Source: Lolium rigidum (Eukaryota > Streptophyta > Magnoliopsida > Poales > Poaceae). From it: a DNA stretch of 64,000 bases. The stretch covers positions 221,239,837-221,303,836 of the forward strand of contig NC_061514.1 of NCBI RefSeq assembly GCF_022539505.1, given 5' to 3'. Made by a program: the position numbers and the translations under genes. The notes under the pieces are model-generated. The model searched no databases, was not told where the DNA came from, and was given only the letters and a program-made list of their open reading frames with translations. This document shows, in pieces, positions 1 to 11,311 of the stretch (position 1 is the stretch's first letter; every line of letters starts with the position of its first letter).

Positions 1-2659
1 CCTCAAGCCCCTCTGCCTTTAAATTGCCAAAGGTCCCTTTCACCCTTTCCTCTAAAACAGAGTGTACAAGCTGGGGCGCCTACCTGAGGCGTTATATGAA
101 AACCAAAGGCCCTGTGACAGAGAAAGAGCACACGGCCTTCTTGAACTTCTGGCTGGAGCACTTCATATTCTGTGGTCCTTCACTCGCCCCAACCAAGAAC
201 TACCTTTCCCTGGCCTATGAACTCGCCAAAGGCACACAACTTGGCCTTGGCAATCTGTTCCTTGGAGAGGTCTATCGATCCCTTCAACTGATGTCTGTCA
301 AACTGTTTTCCCAAAAGACGGTTAAAACAGAGGCCCCTCGGTGGTTTATTCGGTTATGGGCTCAGCTGTACTTTCAGAACCAGATCCCAAACTTCCCACC
401 TTTGGCCACCTGCACCTTCCCAGATGCTAATGGGAAGGAGATTCGATGCACTAGCTATGGCCAAGCTCTGTAGCCTCCCAGGCAGCAGGCTGATCCCTAA
501 GGAAGCAACAGAGTGGTTCAAGATCTTCTTCCAAGGCTTGGACAACCCCCTGTTCCTTCCTTACACTGAATCGGAGAACTTTGAGAATCCAGTCTCCTTC
601 CGGTTAGACAGCCTTCGCCGATGACGCTAGCACCCGGCACTTGTGCTCTATCATGATCCGTCCTTGCTTTCTCCCAGCTTGGCATGAGTACCTCAAACAG
701 GATCATCAAGCCTCGGTTATGAGTCTTACCAACCGGTGGTAGTAGCCCGGCAGCTTGGTCTCGGGCAAGTGCCCCCACACTTCTTTCTCCACCACCCGAC
801 AGCAAGCGTAGCCGAGCTGCCTGACATCCTTACCGGCCAAAGGTGCTATACCTTCTTTGACGCTCTGGCCGTTCCAATTCCTCACAACCTCTGCTTCACC
901 ATCACTACCGATGGTTTTGAGACTTCGTGGTCCATGTGGAAGACCCACGCCTTCAGAAGAGCTCTAGGACCGTTGCTGAAGCAACTTGATGCCGAATATG
1001 ACGTTCATGCACACCAGGTACCATTACATATAAATTTCTTGCAATGGCTCATGATGATTGTCTGTAACCTGGCTCTCGTCTATTGGCAGCAACAAGATGG
1101 CCCAGAGCCCACGCAAGCCGATGGCTCCCCCTTCAAATTCCTTCCACCAGCCCCGGTGGTTCTCTTCTGCCAGAGCTCGCCACCCCTGAAGAAGGTCATA
1201 ATGCAAAGCCAGCCGATTTCACCGTAATCGGCTCCCAAGAGTAAAGCATCCTCGGGGCCAGTTGCCCCCCGAGCCTCAATCCAAGCGAGGAAGGCAGTGA
1301 GGAAAGTAGCTGTCAGAAAGACCCTGAAGCGTAAAGCTCCTGCCCAAGAAAGCTCGCATGTAAGCTGACTCGTGCCTTGACTAAATTTATCTGTCCTCCC
1401 AGTCCTTCGCAACATGCTTGAACTTCTTTTACTGAGACTTCCACCGAAGAGAATTCCAGCGGGGAGGCACAGTCCAGCCAAAGGGACTCAAACCCGGGCA
1501 ACTCCGGGAGATCCACCACACAGAGTCAGACGGACTCGCCAGCGTCGGCTTCTGGGAAAAGGTCGACTCCCGAGCCTGTTGCTCCTCAAGCTCCGACCAA
1601 AACGGGATCACGCGTGAAGCGTCGATGTGTCAAAAGGGCTCGCAAAGACCCACGAGTTTCTTCGCCAAGACAGGAGGTTTCAAACGTAATTGCCTCACCA
1701 GTTCATATTTCATGCCGTCCCATTGCTACTTGGATCGACTCACCATTTCTTTTGCAGACTAATGAGACCTCTAGCGGGGACGTTGAAGAGGTATCGATGC
1801 CATCCGCCACGCTAGACCTAGCCACCTCGACGAGCGTGGCTGACCAAGTGGCTACCCTAGCCAAGTCCACCGAAAAGCCGATTATCACAACATCGGTTGC
1901 TCCTCCTACTTTGGGAGAGGTACACTCCACTCCCTTGGCTCTACCCTTTTCTTTGTTGTATACTAATACTGCTCTTGTTCGTCTGTCGTGGTTGTGATCT
2001 TTCAAGCTTGCCGACGTTCGATCCCGAATCCATCGAGCCGACTACTTCCAAGGCAGGTGAAGAGCCAAGCCCTAGCACGGTCCATGGTCCACTCCAGCGT
2101 CTCAAGGCTTTGCTCTCCTCCTCGCTTGAGACCCTGGTTGAAAACCCCGAGGCAGTTAAGGGCATCCTCGAAGACATCCAGCCCCATCTCCCGGTGACAC
2201 TGCAGGTTAAGCTTTGGCCAGCTGTGACTCTGTCGGTCTTCAGGTCAAGGGTGCAGTCGGCTCGACAAAGAATTACCCTTCGTCACGCCCAGCTTCCGTT
2301 GAGAGCCGATATTGCAGACAAGTGTCAACGGCTCAACGAGAAGAAGGCTGCTTTAGACGCCAAAACTGACACTTCTGCCAATAGTGCCGAACTCGAGACC
2401 CCGCGCAAGGAACCGGAGAACCTTGAAGAGAGGGTCGGGGAGACCAAGCAACTTATCCAAGACAAGGAAACCCTCATTGCCCGCTCTCAAGAGGAAGCAA
2501 AAGGCCTCACGGCCGATCCGAAGACCGATCTGGCTGAAATTCGTGCCCCGAGCAGTCGACCTGGTGACGGGCAAAGACGAGGATGACGAGGCTGAGATCG
2601 CCGAGGTGGATCGTATCCGTGCCGACGCCCTTCACGCCCTCAACGCGTTTCTTCAGTAG
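1..2659 (+). pseudogene. Antisense gene of element A: plant mobile domain protein with coiled-coil tail, intron-containing, broken
   Basis: The frame is open at the left edge, so the start is outside the window. Residues from about 24 to 473 (motifs WGAYLRRYMKTKG, FLNFWLEHFIFCGPS, EVYRSLQLMSVKLF) resemble the plant mobile domain (aminotransferase-like) family, which is common in retrotransposon-borne genes. It continues in shifted frames at 424-624 and 736-1017. Candidate introns with GT-AG ends are 1018-1089, 1360-1402 (short), 1686-1757 and 1920-2006. The 3' part (2007-2659) is a charged, heptad-rich coiled coil ending in ALNAFLQ and a stop at 2657-2659, after a shift near 2545. It runs opposite to element A's gag. 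Frameshifts near 473, 625 and 1230 make it a pseudogene. Function is unknown; it is not needed for retrotransposition chemistry. Confidence 0.7.
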
Positions 2660-3358
2660 AGCCTCTCTGTGTAAACTGATAAATGTTTTGCTGAACTTGT
2701 CTAAAGTCGATGGCTGTGCATCGGCTTTTTACATTCTGAAGTCGATGTCTGTGCATCGGCTGTGACTTGCGTGCACATTTTTTTTACTGGCCGATTTTTC
2801 TATCGGCCCCCAATATTTCACTGCACATGTATCGCACATGTTCATCTGATTAGGTGCCCCCCGAGCCGAATCGTCGAGTAACCGTAGATATCGGCTCAGT
2901 AGTTAGCCAAGGCACCGTACTTGAACGTCGGCTCCGTCAGGACCAATGTTGACTTCTTCCAGCTCATTAGCCGACGTAAACCCGTTGCCCGTTAGATCGA
3001 CGTTGAACACAGGCAGAACGTATGGTGAGGATAATTTTGGCCGATTGCTGGAATCGGCCTCCATGTTGATTGAATCGCTCAATGAAGGTTTACATCTTGG
3101 TCTTGCCTTATAACCACGTGACATGCTTGAGGCAAGATTATCCCTTCCTATTTTTTGGGGCCGATCACAAGGATCGGCCTTGCCACATACGTCCATAGAT
3201 TTTGCTCTTGTTACACGGTCAGGCCGGTGGATAAGACCAGCCTCACCCCGTCCTTCGTCACATCGATGCGCTCGCAGTCGTCCAAAGTGATGCCTGAGAG
3301 TGGCTCTTGGCCTTTCGTCTCCCAAACGTTCATTCCAGCCGTTGAAATCTCGGCTGAG
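2660..3358 (-). other. Element A spacer between protease and antisense gene, rich in short hairpins
   Basis: No convincing gene is present. The stretch holds three perfect 7-bp inverted repeats of the form GGCCGAT-loop-ATCGGCC at 2789-2808, 3039-3059 and 3159-3179. It also holds two near-identical 20-bp direct repeats, each with an internal CGATG/CATCG pair, at 2706-2725 and 2741-2760. A TCGGCTCGGGGGGC motif lies near 2853-2866 on the minus strand. A short minus-strand frame (2903-3325) shares the string ADPCDRPQKI with the matching spacer of element F, so it is homologous sequence, but coding is doubtful. Confidence 0.6.
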
Positions 3359-3799
3359 TCATCTCGCTTGGACGACCTCTACTTCATCTCCATCCCACTG
3401 TATTAAACATTGGTGCATCGTGGATGGAATGCAACAGTTGGCGTGGATCCAATCTCTCCCTAGCAGGACAGCATAGGTGCTCTTGCTATCGACAATAAAG
3501 AATGTCGTAGGGATGGTTTTTCTTCCTATGGTCAGATCCACGTTCAGAACACCTTGTGCTTCAGATGCTTGGCCGTTGAAATCGCTCAGTGTAACGTTGG
3601 TCTTGATCAGATCCGAGCTAGAGCGTCCCAACCGACGTAGCATGGAGTATGGCATAATGTTGATCGCCGCTCCGGTGTCCACCAAGCATCTTGTTGACAG
3701 GCTGCCCATTGATATAACCTCGCAAGTACAGGGCCTTCGTGTGTCCGTAGCTTCTTTCTCGTGGCTTCTCAAAGATAACCGGCCGTGGGCCGCAGTCAA
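3359..3799 (-). pseudogene. Retropepsin-like protease of element A
   Basis: The minus-strand frame shows the aspartic protease signature LVDTGAAINIMPYSMLRRLG, with catalytic D in DTGA, and a flap/C-terminal part ending VLLGRDWIHAN, typical of gypsy retropepsins that cleave the Gag polyprotein. It follows gag with a frame change near 3799. No reverse transcriptase follows; the sequence goes straight into the hairpin-rich spacer. The domain is intact in itself, but gag upstream is frameshifted, so no working polyprotein is expected. Element F lacks the corresponding segment. Confidence 0.75.
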
Positions 3800-6498
3800 G
3801 TTGTGCCACGTGTGCTTCGTCTAATCCTCGGAGCACTAAACTCCGCCGGAAGGATGAACACCATGTTTGTGCCAGCCGATGTCTCATCATCGGCTTTCCT
3901 TTGTCTGGGGCGCCACTCTTTCTTTTGTGGCCGACCTTCTTCGTCCAGAGTTCGCTGAATTTTCGCGGCCAGATCAGGCCGCGCCTTCCTTAACGTGTGC
4001 AGGTATAACCTTTCGGCTTCCTCCAAACCACGTAGTCGCTGAACCCTACGCTTTTGGGAACGGCTGAGTCCATCAGGGCACCACCTTGGCCGGTGGTACT
4101 TATCTTCTTCTTCTTCATCATCGTCTTCTAACTCCTCGAGATCTTCCACCCGAGAGGACTCAGTGTGCTTGTTCCGAGGCGGGAGAGGCCCTAGACGTTT
4201 GAACACGGACACGTCACCTGCATCCTTCTTCTTCTGTCTACATTCTGGGCAGTTGCCGATTGTAGGCAATCGGCTCATTCCTGAAGAAGGGACAGTCCCA
4301 GTGCCTATCCACGTCGTCTTGCTCTCTTGACTTTTCCTTGGCGTGGCGCTCATATCTCTCCTCGTCGCGATCATGCCGACGATGTCTCCTCGACGTCCTC
4401 GCTAGCCGGACGATCTCTTTCGTCATCGTTGTCGTATCGTCGGCGTTGTTCGTATTGACTCACGTATTTGTTGAGGAGGTGATCAGAGAGAGGTCGCTGA
4501 TATCTCACATTCTTCACTTCTCCCTCTGTGATGTAGCGCTTGCCATCGTGCCGGAGCCGATCGCGTGGAACGGCTTCCTCTTTGTCCTTGTTATGAGAGC
4601 AGCTGCCCTCGTTTCTGTCCTTACCAGGGTGGTGCACAGGTCCTACCATGTTGATGTTGAACGAGAAACCTGGCTGGCACCTCCCGAGGTAAGTGCACTC
4701 CACCATGTGAACGGCGGGGAAAGGGTGTGTGTCGACTTTCATGGCGTACCGGCTGAAAATTAGACGCCCTTGTTCTATCGCCATTTGGATCTCGCCGACG
4801 CCACACCACAGAGTCGTTGGTGGTATGGGTGAACGTGTTATGCCACTTGCAGTATGGCTTTCCGTTCAGCTCCTGCGCCGTGGGGATTTTGTGGCCTTCG
4901 GGTACCTTTAGCTGCTTCTCCTTAAGTAAGAGGTCGAAAATTTGCTCAGCCTTGGTCACGTCGAAGTCAAACCCTCTTGGAGGACCTTGTGGCTTAACCC
5001 ATTTGCAGGACACGGGCTCCCCCCGAGTCCATTCAGCCACTGCTACCTCTTGATCTCCCGCAGAGCCTTCATCTTCATCTGCCTCAACCAGGACCACCGC
5101 ACGCTTGAATTTATCCCGGTACACCTCCGGGTGGCGCTGTTCATATAACGACAGCCTTCGCACCATATGCGCCGGTGAAGGGTAGTCCGCTTGGGAGGCC
5201 ACATCCTTGATCGGTGATGCGAGACCCACCACCGCCAACTCGATCGCTTCTTTTCGGTCACACGAGCCGAATAGCATCGGTTCCTAACGGTCCCGAAGCG
5301 CTGGATGTATTCCGACACCGTTTCTCCGCGCTCTCGTCGTACTTGTGCTAGATCGGCAATGCCAGCCTTGGAAGCCTCCGAGTGATACCGCATGTGGAAC
5401 TGTTCTTCCAACTCGCTTCCAAGTCCGGATTGAGTCCGGTGGCAGCGATGTGTACCAACCGAAAGCCGATCCTCGTGAGGGACTGTGCGAAGAATCTCAC
5501 ACGTAGCTCATCCGATGCTTGAGATCGTGCCCAGCTGTGCCAAATATCGGCTCACATGCTCGATTGAGCTGGAGCCATCTGATCCACTAAACTTGGAGAA
5601 TTCAGGGAGCCGATATTTGGGTGGTAGTGGGATCAAATCGTACTCGTTGGGGTACGGCTTGGAATAGCCGATTGCCCTCCTTTTCGGCACCATGCCGAAC
5701 TGGTCTCTCAAGATTGTACTGATCTGATCCGCGGTGCTGGCTGCAGGAGTCGAACTCTGAAGATTCGCCGGAGTGGCATACTTAGCCCCCCACGCTTGCT
5801 TCTCAAGCTCGAGCCAACCGTAGGAGTTGAGCTCGGAGGTTCGTCGGAGTGGCATACTTAGCTAGCCACGTCCGCTTCTCAAGATCTGTTCTCGAAGTTC
5901 CTCCTCGCTGTTCCGAAATCCCTCGCTGTTGCGGTCCGGTTCGTGAGTGCCCGATGCATGCAGTCCGGCACGTATGTGCACGTGTACCCGTGAGGGATCT
6001 CCTTAGGCGCCTCATACAAGAACCGGTAATCACTAGGGTCACCACCGATCTTGTAGACGACGAATGCCGGTGAACTCGGCACTTCTGGTGCTGCCAACGC
6101 AAACGGCAGCGGCGGTCGGGACTGGAGTGGTATCTCACCTTGGTGAGTCCCTAGAGCAGGTCCTGACGGAGAGTGCTGATGCCTCATGATTTCCTGGATC
6201 ACCCGAAGGGCGACACGCTCCAAAGTGTTCACCAGGCTCTCGGAATGGCGGTGCAGCGAATGAGCCACCATGAAATTAATCTCCTGACGCGAGACCCGGT
6301 GCGTTCTTCCGAAGGGGCGGACAGGTCCACTCCATCGAGCGCGCCTTCAGGTGAGAACCCTTTCCACCTGATGCCGTGTGAGCGGGTTCTCTGGAAAGAG
6401 CCGATGAGGTCGGCTTCGAGGATAGCCTTGACCACGTCATACTTCTTCTTGAGCTCCTCGGCCGGATCTTCGTACGTGATCGGAGTACCTTCCGCCAT
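3796..6498 (-). pseudogene. gag: gag of element A, multiply frameshifted
   Basis: The start is taken at the ATG at 6498 (MAEGTPITYED), matching the gag start of element F. Homologous blocks follow in several minus-strand frames: 6229-6498 (LEADLIGSFQRTRS), 5879-6271 (ENLV-type helix and IQEIMRHQHSPSGPA), 5508-5855 (PPKYRLPEFSKFSGSDG, the start of the retrotransposon gag fold), 5043-5411 (ERGETVSEYIQRF), 4621-5277, 4371-4784 and 3796-4374. The last block has a Cys/His-rich stretch (HWDCPFF, NCPEC) followed by a conserved RCHRPRWCPDGL-like motif and an acidic run. At least six frame changes are needed, so the gene is dead. Gag would form the virus-like particle. Confidence 0.75.
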
Positions 6499-6558
6499 CT
6501 CGGATGTAGATGGCATTGCGATTGATGTCGAAGACGGTCCCACCGGCGTGCGCGAATG

Positions 6559-7719
6559 TGTTGCGGTCGAAACCCACCGGTGAGCAACGACGGGCAACAC
6601 AAGAGAGCCGGGAGGCTCCCGGGATCTGCGGCTGGCCCCGGTCCCTCGAGCGACGGCCCGCAAAGCCTCGGCACGCACGTCCGATGCTGGTGCAAGGGCG
6701 TGCCACCTGACCTATACCTGGTCAGGAAGGTGATGGATTTGCTTCGCTTAGTTTCCTGCATGGCATACACGTAAACATTAAAAAGAGCCTCGATCGGCTC
6801 TCAGGTTGTCCTGTGAATCGGCTCAAGGAGCCGATCCACCCATGATTCGTATGAGGTATACGATCAATGGTGGTCCTGCTTGATCAATATAGAGCTAAAA
6901 CGACCTACGACGATTTAGGGTTTTCACCACATAATCGGAACATCCTACGCGTGATTGAGCCTGGCAGCCACCCGCACGGTGATAATAAACCGACCCTAGA
7001 CAAGGCCTAAAAACCAACATGAAGTTGATCCCCGGAACATCTCATCTAGGGCTAGCAAACTACACCCTACGTGCTACTGGATCCTTCAACCCGTTTGCAA
7101 GGCCTAACTATGCGGATATTAAACTAATCCTTGAAGAACAAGGAGCAATCATAACAGATCGGATCTACTAAACAATGATCAAGCGAGGTGCCGCCCTTAC
7201 ACCTAAGATAGGTGTAAGGGCGGCTAGACGTCTAAGGGTTGCATGGACGAAAGCATATGATACGATGAAACAATGCTAACCCTAACACATCTATGATAAC
7301 TACGTTGCTCGCCATCGACAAAGCTTCAGCACGAGCAACGCTTGAACAACGAATAAACGTGTACTGCCTAGATCGCAAGATGCGATCTAGGCAGCATGAT
7401 GCTTACCCGGAAGAAACCCTCGAAACAAGGGAGTTGGCGATGCGCCTAGATTGGTTTGTGATGAACGTGATTGTTGTTTTTCGCAATAACCCTAGATACA
7501 TATTTATAGTCCGTGGACTTTCTAACGTGGGAATAATCCCAACCGTGCACGAGCCAAATTCTATCTAACCGACACGTATCCTACTATATTTACAGATACA
7601 CGGGCAAACTAGCCCAAACTTTGTATACAAGGCCGATTCATGTATTTCTTCCGTGTATATTCTTCAAGCCCATCTTAACCGTGGCCCACCTCTGATCCGG
7701 TCAAATTCTGGTGATAACA
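6559..7719 (-). repeat. 5' LTR of element A
   Basis: On the minus strand it starts TGTTATCACC at 7719 and ends CGCAACA at 6559, 1161 bp long, colinear with the two LTRs of element F. A TATA box (CTATAAATA on the minus strand) lies at 7501-7509. Downstream of it are three strong inverted repeats: CTGCCTAGATCGCA stem at 7364-7377/7381-7394, CGTTGCTCG stem at 7303-7311/7332-7340, and a 15-bp stem at 7190-7204/7210-7224. A further ATCGGCTC/GAGCCGAT pair lies near 6816-6835. The primer site just inside is degraded. Confidence 0.85.
7501..7509 (-). promoter_or_regulatory. TATA box of element A LTR
   Basis: The minus strand reads CTATAAATA, in the same context (GGACTATAAATATGTA) as both LTRs of element F. 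It should place the transcript start about 30 bp further along the minus strand. Confidence 0.65.
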
Positions 7720-8038
7720 AATGGCCACAAGCGTCACAACCATCACAACTCTGGAAGAGGTAATGGCCAGAACCGCAACGGTGATTTCACTCAGAGGGAT
7801 ATTAGCAAGGTGGAGTGCTTCAATTGCAAGAAGACGGGGCATTATTCAAGAGACTGCCCTGAGAAGAACAAGAATGACGGGAACAAGACAAACCCATTCC
7901 AGAAGGGGCATGTTAATCATGTCAATGTGGAGGAAGTTTATGATGAACCTGATGCTGTGATCGGTACGTTCTTGCTCAACAATTTTTCAGCACTCGTACT
8001 ATTTGATACTGGTGCATCACATTCATTCATAACAGGAT
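7720..8038 (+). pseudogene. gag: C-terminal gag and N-terminal protease of element B
   Basis: The frame, cut on the left by element A, has a basic Asn/His-rich stretch and then a CCHC zinc knuckle (CFNCKKTGHYSRDC) that binds RNA. It then carries the protease active site VLFDTGASHSFI, with catalytic D in DTGA. The frame hits a stop at 8038-8040. The protease continues in the frame that opens at 8033, so a single indel near 8033-8038 separates gag from pol. Gag and pol were probably one frame in the intact element. Confidence 0.8.
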
Positions 8039-11000
8039 AGAAATAAAATACCTACTGAAACCATCAACACACCCATCAGAATTAGTTCTCCCGGTGGAGA
8101 ATTGGTAGCAACCTTTGGGTGTCGCCGTTTAATCTTAGAAATTGGAGCACATAGTTTTCCCACTAGCCTAATTGTTTTGGAGTCACAAGGCTTAGATGTT
8201 ATCCTAGGAATGAATTGGATGACTGAATATGAAGCTGTTATAGAATGTGCTAAGAGATCAATAATTCTTACAACCCCGGAGAAGAAACGCATCCGTTTCA
8301 AGTCAACCTTTGAACTTAGAGGTACCAAGATTAATTCTCTTAAGGGGGTTAGCATAGAGGATGTTCATATAGTGAGAGAGTATCCAGATGTGTTTCCAGA
8401 GGAGTTGCCAGGGATGCCACCAGATCGAGACGTTGAGTTTCTAATTGATTTGATGCCCGGAACTGGACCCATAGCTAAGAGGCCGTATAAGATGGATGTA
8501 GAGGAACTAAAAGAGCTGAAGAAACAGCTTAGAGAGCAATTGGATAAAGGTTTTATTCAGCCTAGTTCGTCATCATGGGGAGCTCCTGTTTTATTTGTGG
8601 AGAAGAAGGATTCTAGTAAGAGATTGGTAGTGGATTACCGTAATCTTAATGAAGTAACAATTAAGAACAAGTACCCACTGCCCTATATCAATGACTTGTT
8701 TGACCAATTAAAAGGAGCAAAGGTGTTTTCTAAGATCGACCTTCGATCGGGCTATTTCCAATTGAAGATTCGAGAGCAAGACATACCTAAGACTGCTTTC
8801 ACCACTAGGTATGGTTTATATGAGTATACTGTTATGTCATTTGGCCTAACAAATGCCCCGACATACTTTATGACCATGATGAACAAGGTATTCATGGAGT
8901 ACTTGGATAAATATGTAGTGGTGTTCATTGATGACATATTGATATATTCTAAAGATGATGCTGAGCATGAGAAGCATTTGCGTTTGATCATGGAGAAGCT
9001 TAGGGAACACAAGTTGTATGCCAAATTCAGTAAATGTGAGTTCTGGTTAAACAAAGTGGGATTTCTTGGACATATAATTTCAGCAGAAGGTGTCGCAGTG
9101 GATCCAAGCAAGGTAGCATCTGTGACTGAATGGGAGACACCTAAAAATGTAGGAGATATCCGAAGTTTCTTAGGACTTGCAGGATATTATCGGAGATTCA
9201 TAGAGAACTTTTCCAAGATTGCTAGACCAATGACCGAATTATTGAAGAAGGAGAAGAAATTCATTTGGACTGATGCTTGTGAAGCCAGCTTTCGGGAATT
9301 GAAGCAACGCCTTGTAAGTGCACCTGTTTTGTGTTTGCCGGATATCCAGAAGGATTTCCAAGTTTATTGTGATGCCTCTCATCAAGGACTTGGTAGTGTA
9401 TTGATGCAAGATGGGAGAGTAGTATCGTATGCCTCACGCCAACTTAAACATCATGAAAGGAATTATCCTACCCATGACTTGGAGCTAGCATCAGTCGTAC
9501 ACGTACTCAAGGTGTGGAGACATTATCTGATGGGGAAGCATTGTGATGTTTACACCGATTATAAAAGCCTAAAGTATATATTCACTCAGAAGGAGCTGAA
9601 TATGAGACAAAGGAGATGGTTGGAACTCATAAAGGATTATGATATGAATCTGCAATACCACCCCGGAAAAGCTAATGTGGTAGCTGATGCGCTGAGTCGT
9701 AAGACCTATGTAAACGGTCTCACCGTAGGAGAGTTACCTTTGGATTTGTGCGAACAATTCAAGGATCTCAGGCTGGAAATAGTGCCACAAGAATATTTAG
9801 CATCAATGGAAGTGATGCCAACTCTGTTTGATAGAATTAGAGAAGCCCAGAAAGAAGACACTGAGATGAAGGAAATAAAAGGGAACATGAGCAAGGGTAA
9901 AGCGGAAGGTTTCCGGTTGGATGAGAATGGAACACTATGGTTTGGGAAGCGCTTATGTGTGCCCAATGACCCTAAGATTAGGAAGCTGATTTTCGAGGAG
10001 GCTCATGATTCTCCGTATTCTATTCATCCAGGTAATACTAAGATGTATATGGATCTGCGAGAGCGATTTTGGTGGTCTAATATGAAGAGAGAAATTGCAG
10101 AGTATATTTCCCTATGTGATGTGTGTAGTAGAGTAAAAGCTGAACATCAGAAACCAGCAGGATTGCTACAACCATTGCCCATACCTAATTGGAAGTGGGA
10201 CAAGATTGGAATGGATTTCATCACGGGATTACCCAAGACTAGATCTGGGTATGATTCAATTTGGGTTGTTGTTCATCATTTGACCAAAGTAGCTCACTTC
10301 ATACCTGTGAAGACCACATACACAAGTGCCAAATTAGCCAAGATTTATATGAGCAAGATTGTGTGTTCACATGGAGTTCCGAAGGGAATTGTTTCTGATA
10401 GAGGTACTCAATTCACTTCTCACTTTTGGCGCCAACTGCATGAATCATTGGGTACTAGATTGGAGTTTAGTACATCGTTTCACCCACAGACTGATGGGCA
10501 GACTGAGAGAGTAAACCAAATATTAGAGGATATGTTGAGAGCCTGTGCTCTAGATTATGGATCTAGTTGGGATGAGAATCTACCATATGCCGAGTTCTCC
10601 TACAACAATAGCTATCAATCTAGCATTGAGATGGCTCCATTCGAAGCACTGTATGGCAGGAAGTGTAGAACACCGTTGTTATGGGATGGAGTTGGAGAGC
10701 GCAGTTTATTTGGACCTGACTTAATCAAGGAAGCCGAAGAGAAGGTTCGACTTATTCGTGACAGGCTGAAAGTAGCACAATCAAGACAGAAGAGTTATGC
10801 GAATTCTAAGCGTAGAGAGGTGACATATGAGATAGGAGATAGAGCGTATCTTAGAGTTTCACCGCTACGTGGAGTTAAGAGGTTTGGTATTAAGGGTAAA
10901 CTGGCACCGCGATTCATTGGGCCCTATAAAATCCTTGCTCGCAAGGGAGAGGTAGCTTATGAGTTAGAATTGCCTGAGGCATTGGCAGCAGTACATAATG

Positions 11001-11299
11001 TGTTCCATGTGTCTCAATTAAAGAAGTGTCACGCGGAGATGGCGGATACGCCGCTAAGGGATACAGTTCCGTTGGATGAGGTTCAACTAGAAAGTGATCT
11101 CACATATGAGGAGAAACCTATCAAGATTCTGGATACAACAGAGAGGTTTACTCGCACCAAGACAATCAGGTTTTGCAAAGTTCAGTGGAGTCATCACTCC
11201 GAGGAGGAAGCCACTTGGGAACGAGAGGAAGATCTTCGAGAAGACCACCCACACCTATTTGCTAGCCACTCCGAATCTCGAGGGCGAGATTCATCTTAA
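8033..11299 (+). CDS. pol: pol of element B: protease C-terminus, reverse transcriptase, RNase H, integrase, chromodomain
   Basis: One uninterrupted frame of more than 1,060 codons. Numbering from 8102: the rest of the protease ([10 protein letters not shown]) is at 30-45; reverse transcriptase at about 130-310 with active site FIDD at 275-278; RNase H from about 420 (CDAS) to 540 (DALSR). The integrase zinc finger has H-H at about 634-641 and CDVC at about 671. The core has D705 (GMDF), D766 (SDRGT) and E802 (QTERVNQ), i.e. a DDX35E triad. A C-terminal chromodomain lies at about 1000-1050 ([14 protein letters not shown]). TDYKSL and VVVHHLTK differ from the usual TDHKSL and VVVDRLTK forms. 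All key catalytic residues are present. It is the best preserved pol in the window, only out of frame with gag. Confidence 0.93.
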   Translation, partial: QDRNKIPTETINTPIRISSPGGELVATFGCRRLILEIGAHSFPTSLIVLESQGLDVILGMNWMTEYEAVIECAKRSIILTTPEKKRIRFKSTFELRGTKINSLKGVSIEDVHIVREYPDVFPEELPGMPPDRDVEFLIDLMPGTGPIAKRPYKMDVEELKELKKQLREQLDKGFIQPSSSSWGAPVLFVEKKDSSKRLVVDYRNLNEVTIKNKYPLPYINDLFDQLKGAKVFSKIDLRSGYFQLKIREQDIPKTAFTTRYGLYEYTVMSFGLTNAPTYFMTMMNKVFMEYLDKYVVVFIDDILIYSKDDAEHEKHLRLIMEKLREHKLYAKFSKCEFWLNKVGFLGHIISAEGVAVDPSKVASVTEWETPKNVGDIRSFLGLAGYYRRFIENFSKIARPMTELLKKEKKFIWTDACEASFRELKQRLVSAPVLCLPDIQKDFQVYCDASHQGLGSVLMQDGRVVSYASRQLKHHERNYPTHDLELASVVHVLKVWRHYLMGKHCDVYTDYKSLKYIFTQKELNMRQRRWLELIKDYDMNLQYHPGKANVVADALSRKTYVNGLTVGELPLDLCEQFKDLRLEIVPQEYLASMEVMPTLFDRIREAQKEDTEMKEIKGNMSKGKAEGFRLDENGTLWFGKRLCVPNDPKIRKLIFEEAHDSPYSIHPGNTKMYMDLRERFWWSNMKREIAEYISLCDVCSRVKAEHQKPAGLLQPLPIPNWKWDKIGMDFITGLPKTRSGYDSIWVVVHHLTKVAHFIPVKTTYTSAKLAKIYMSKIVCSHGVPKGIVSDRGTQFTSHFWRQLHESLGTRLEFSTSFHPQTDGQTERVNQILEDMLRACALDYGSSWDENLPYAEFSYNNSYQSSIEMAPFEALYGRKCRTPLLWDGVGERSLFGPDLIKEAEEKVRLIRDRLKVAQSRQKSYANSKRREVTYEIGDRAYLRVSPLRGVKRFGIKGKLAPRFIGPYKILARKGEVAYELELPEALAAVHNVFHVSQLKKCHAEMADTPLRDTVPLDEVQLESDLTYEEKPIKILDTTERFTRTKTIRFCKVQWSHHSEEEATWEREEDLREDHPHLFASHSESRGRDSS

Positions 11300-11311
11300 G
11301 GGGGTTAGGTT

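Larger units (their letters stand above)
1..7719 (-). mobile_element. Element A: non-autonomous Tat-like gypsy retrotransposon, left end outside the window
   Basis: Reading on the minus strand, the element runs from its 5' LTR (7719 to 6559) through gag and protease (about 6498 to 3359), a hairpin-rich spacer, and an oppositely oriented plant-mobile-domain gene (1-2659). The 3' LTR must lie left of position 1. No reverse transcriptase or integrase is visible. The LTR and gag are clearly related to element F. The right end is exact: the terminal GTGATAACA ends at 7719 and is followed directly by the gag gene of element B, so A jumped into B; the expected 5-bp target copy is AATGG (7720-7724). 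The Tat assignment rests on the antisense gene, gag style and lack of a chromodomain, and is inference. Confidence 0.8.

Noticed and set aside
7364..7394. Perfect hairpin considered as a microRNA precursor
   Set aside because: The arms are too short and the loop too tight for a plant microRNA precursor; its place in the LTR fits an element RNA structure better.
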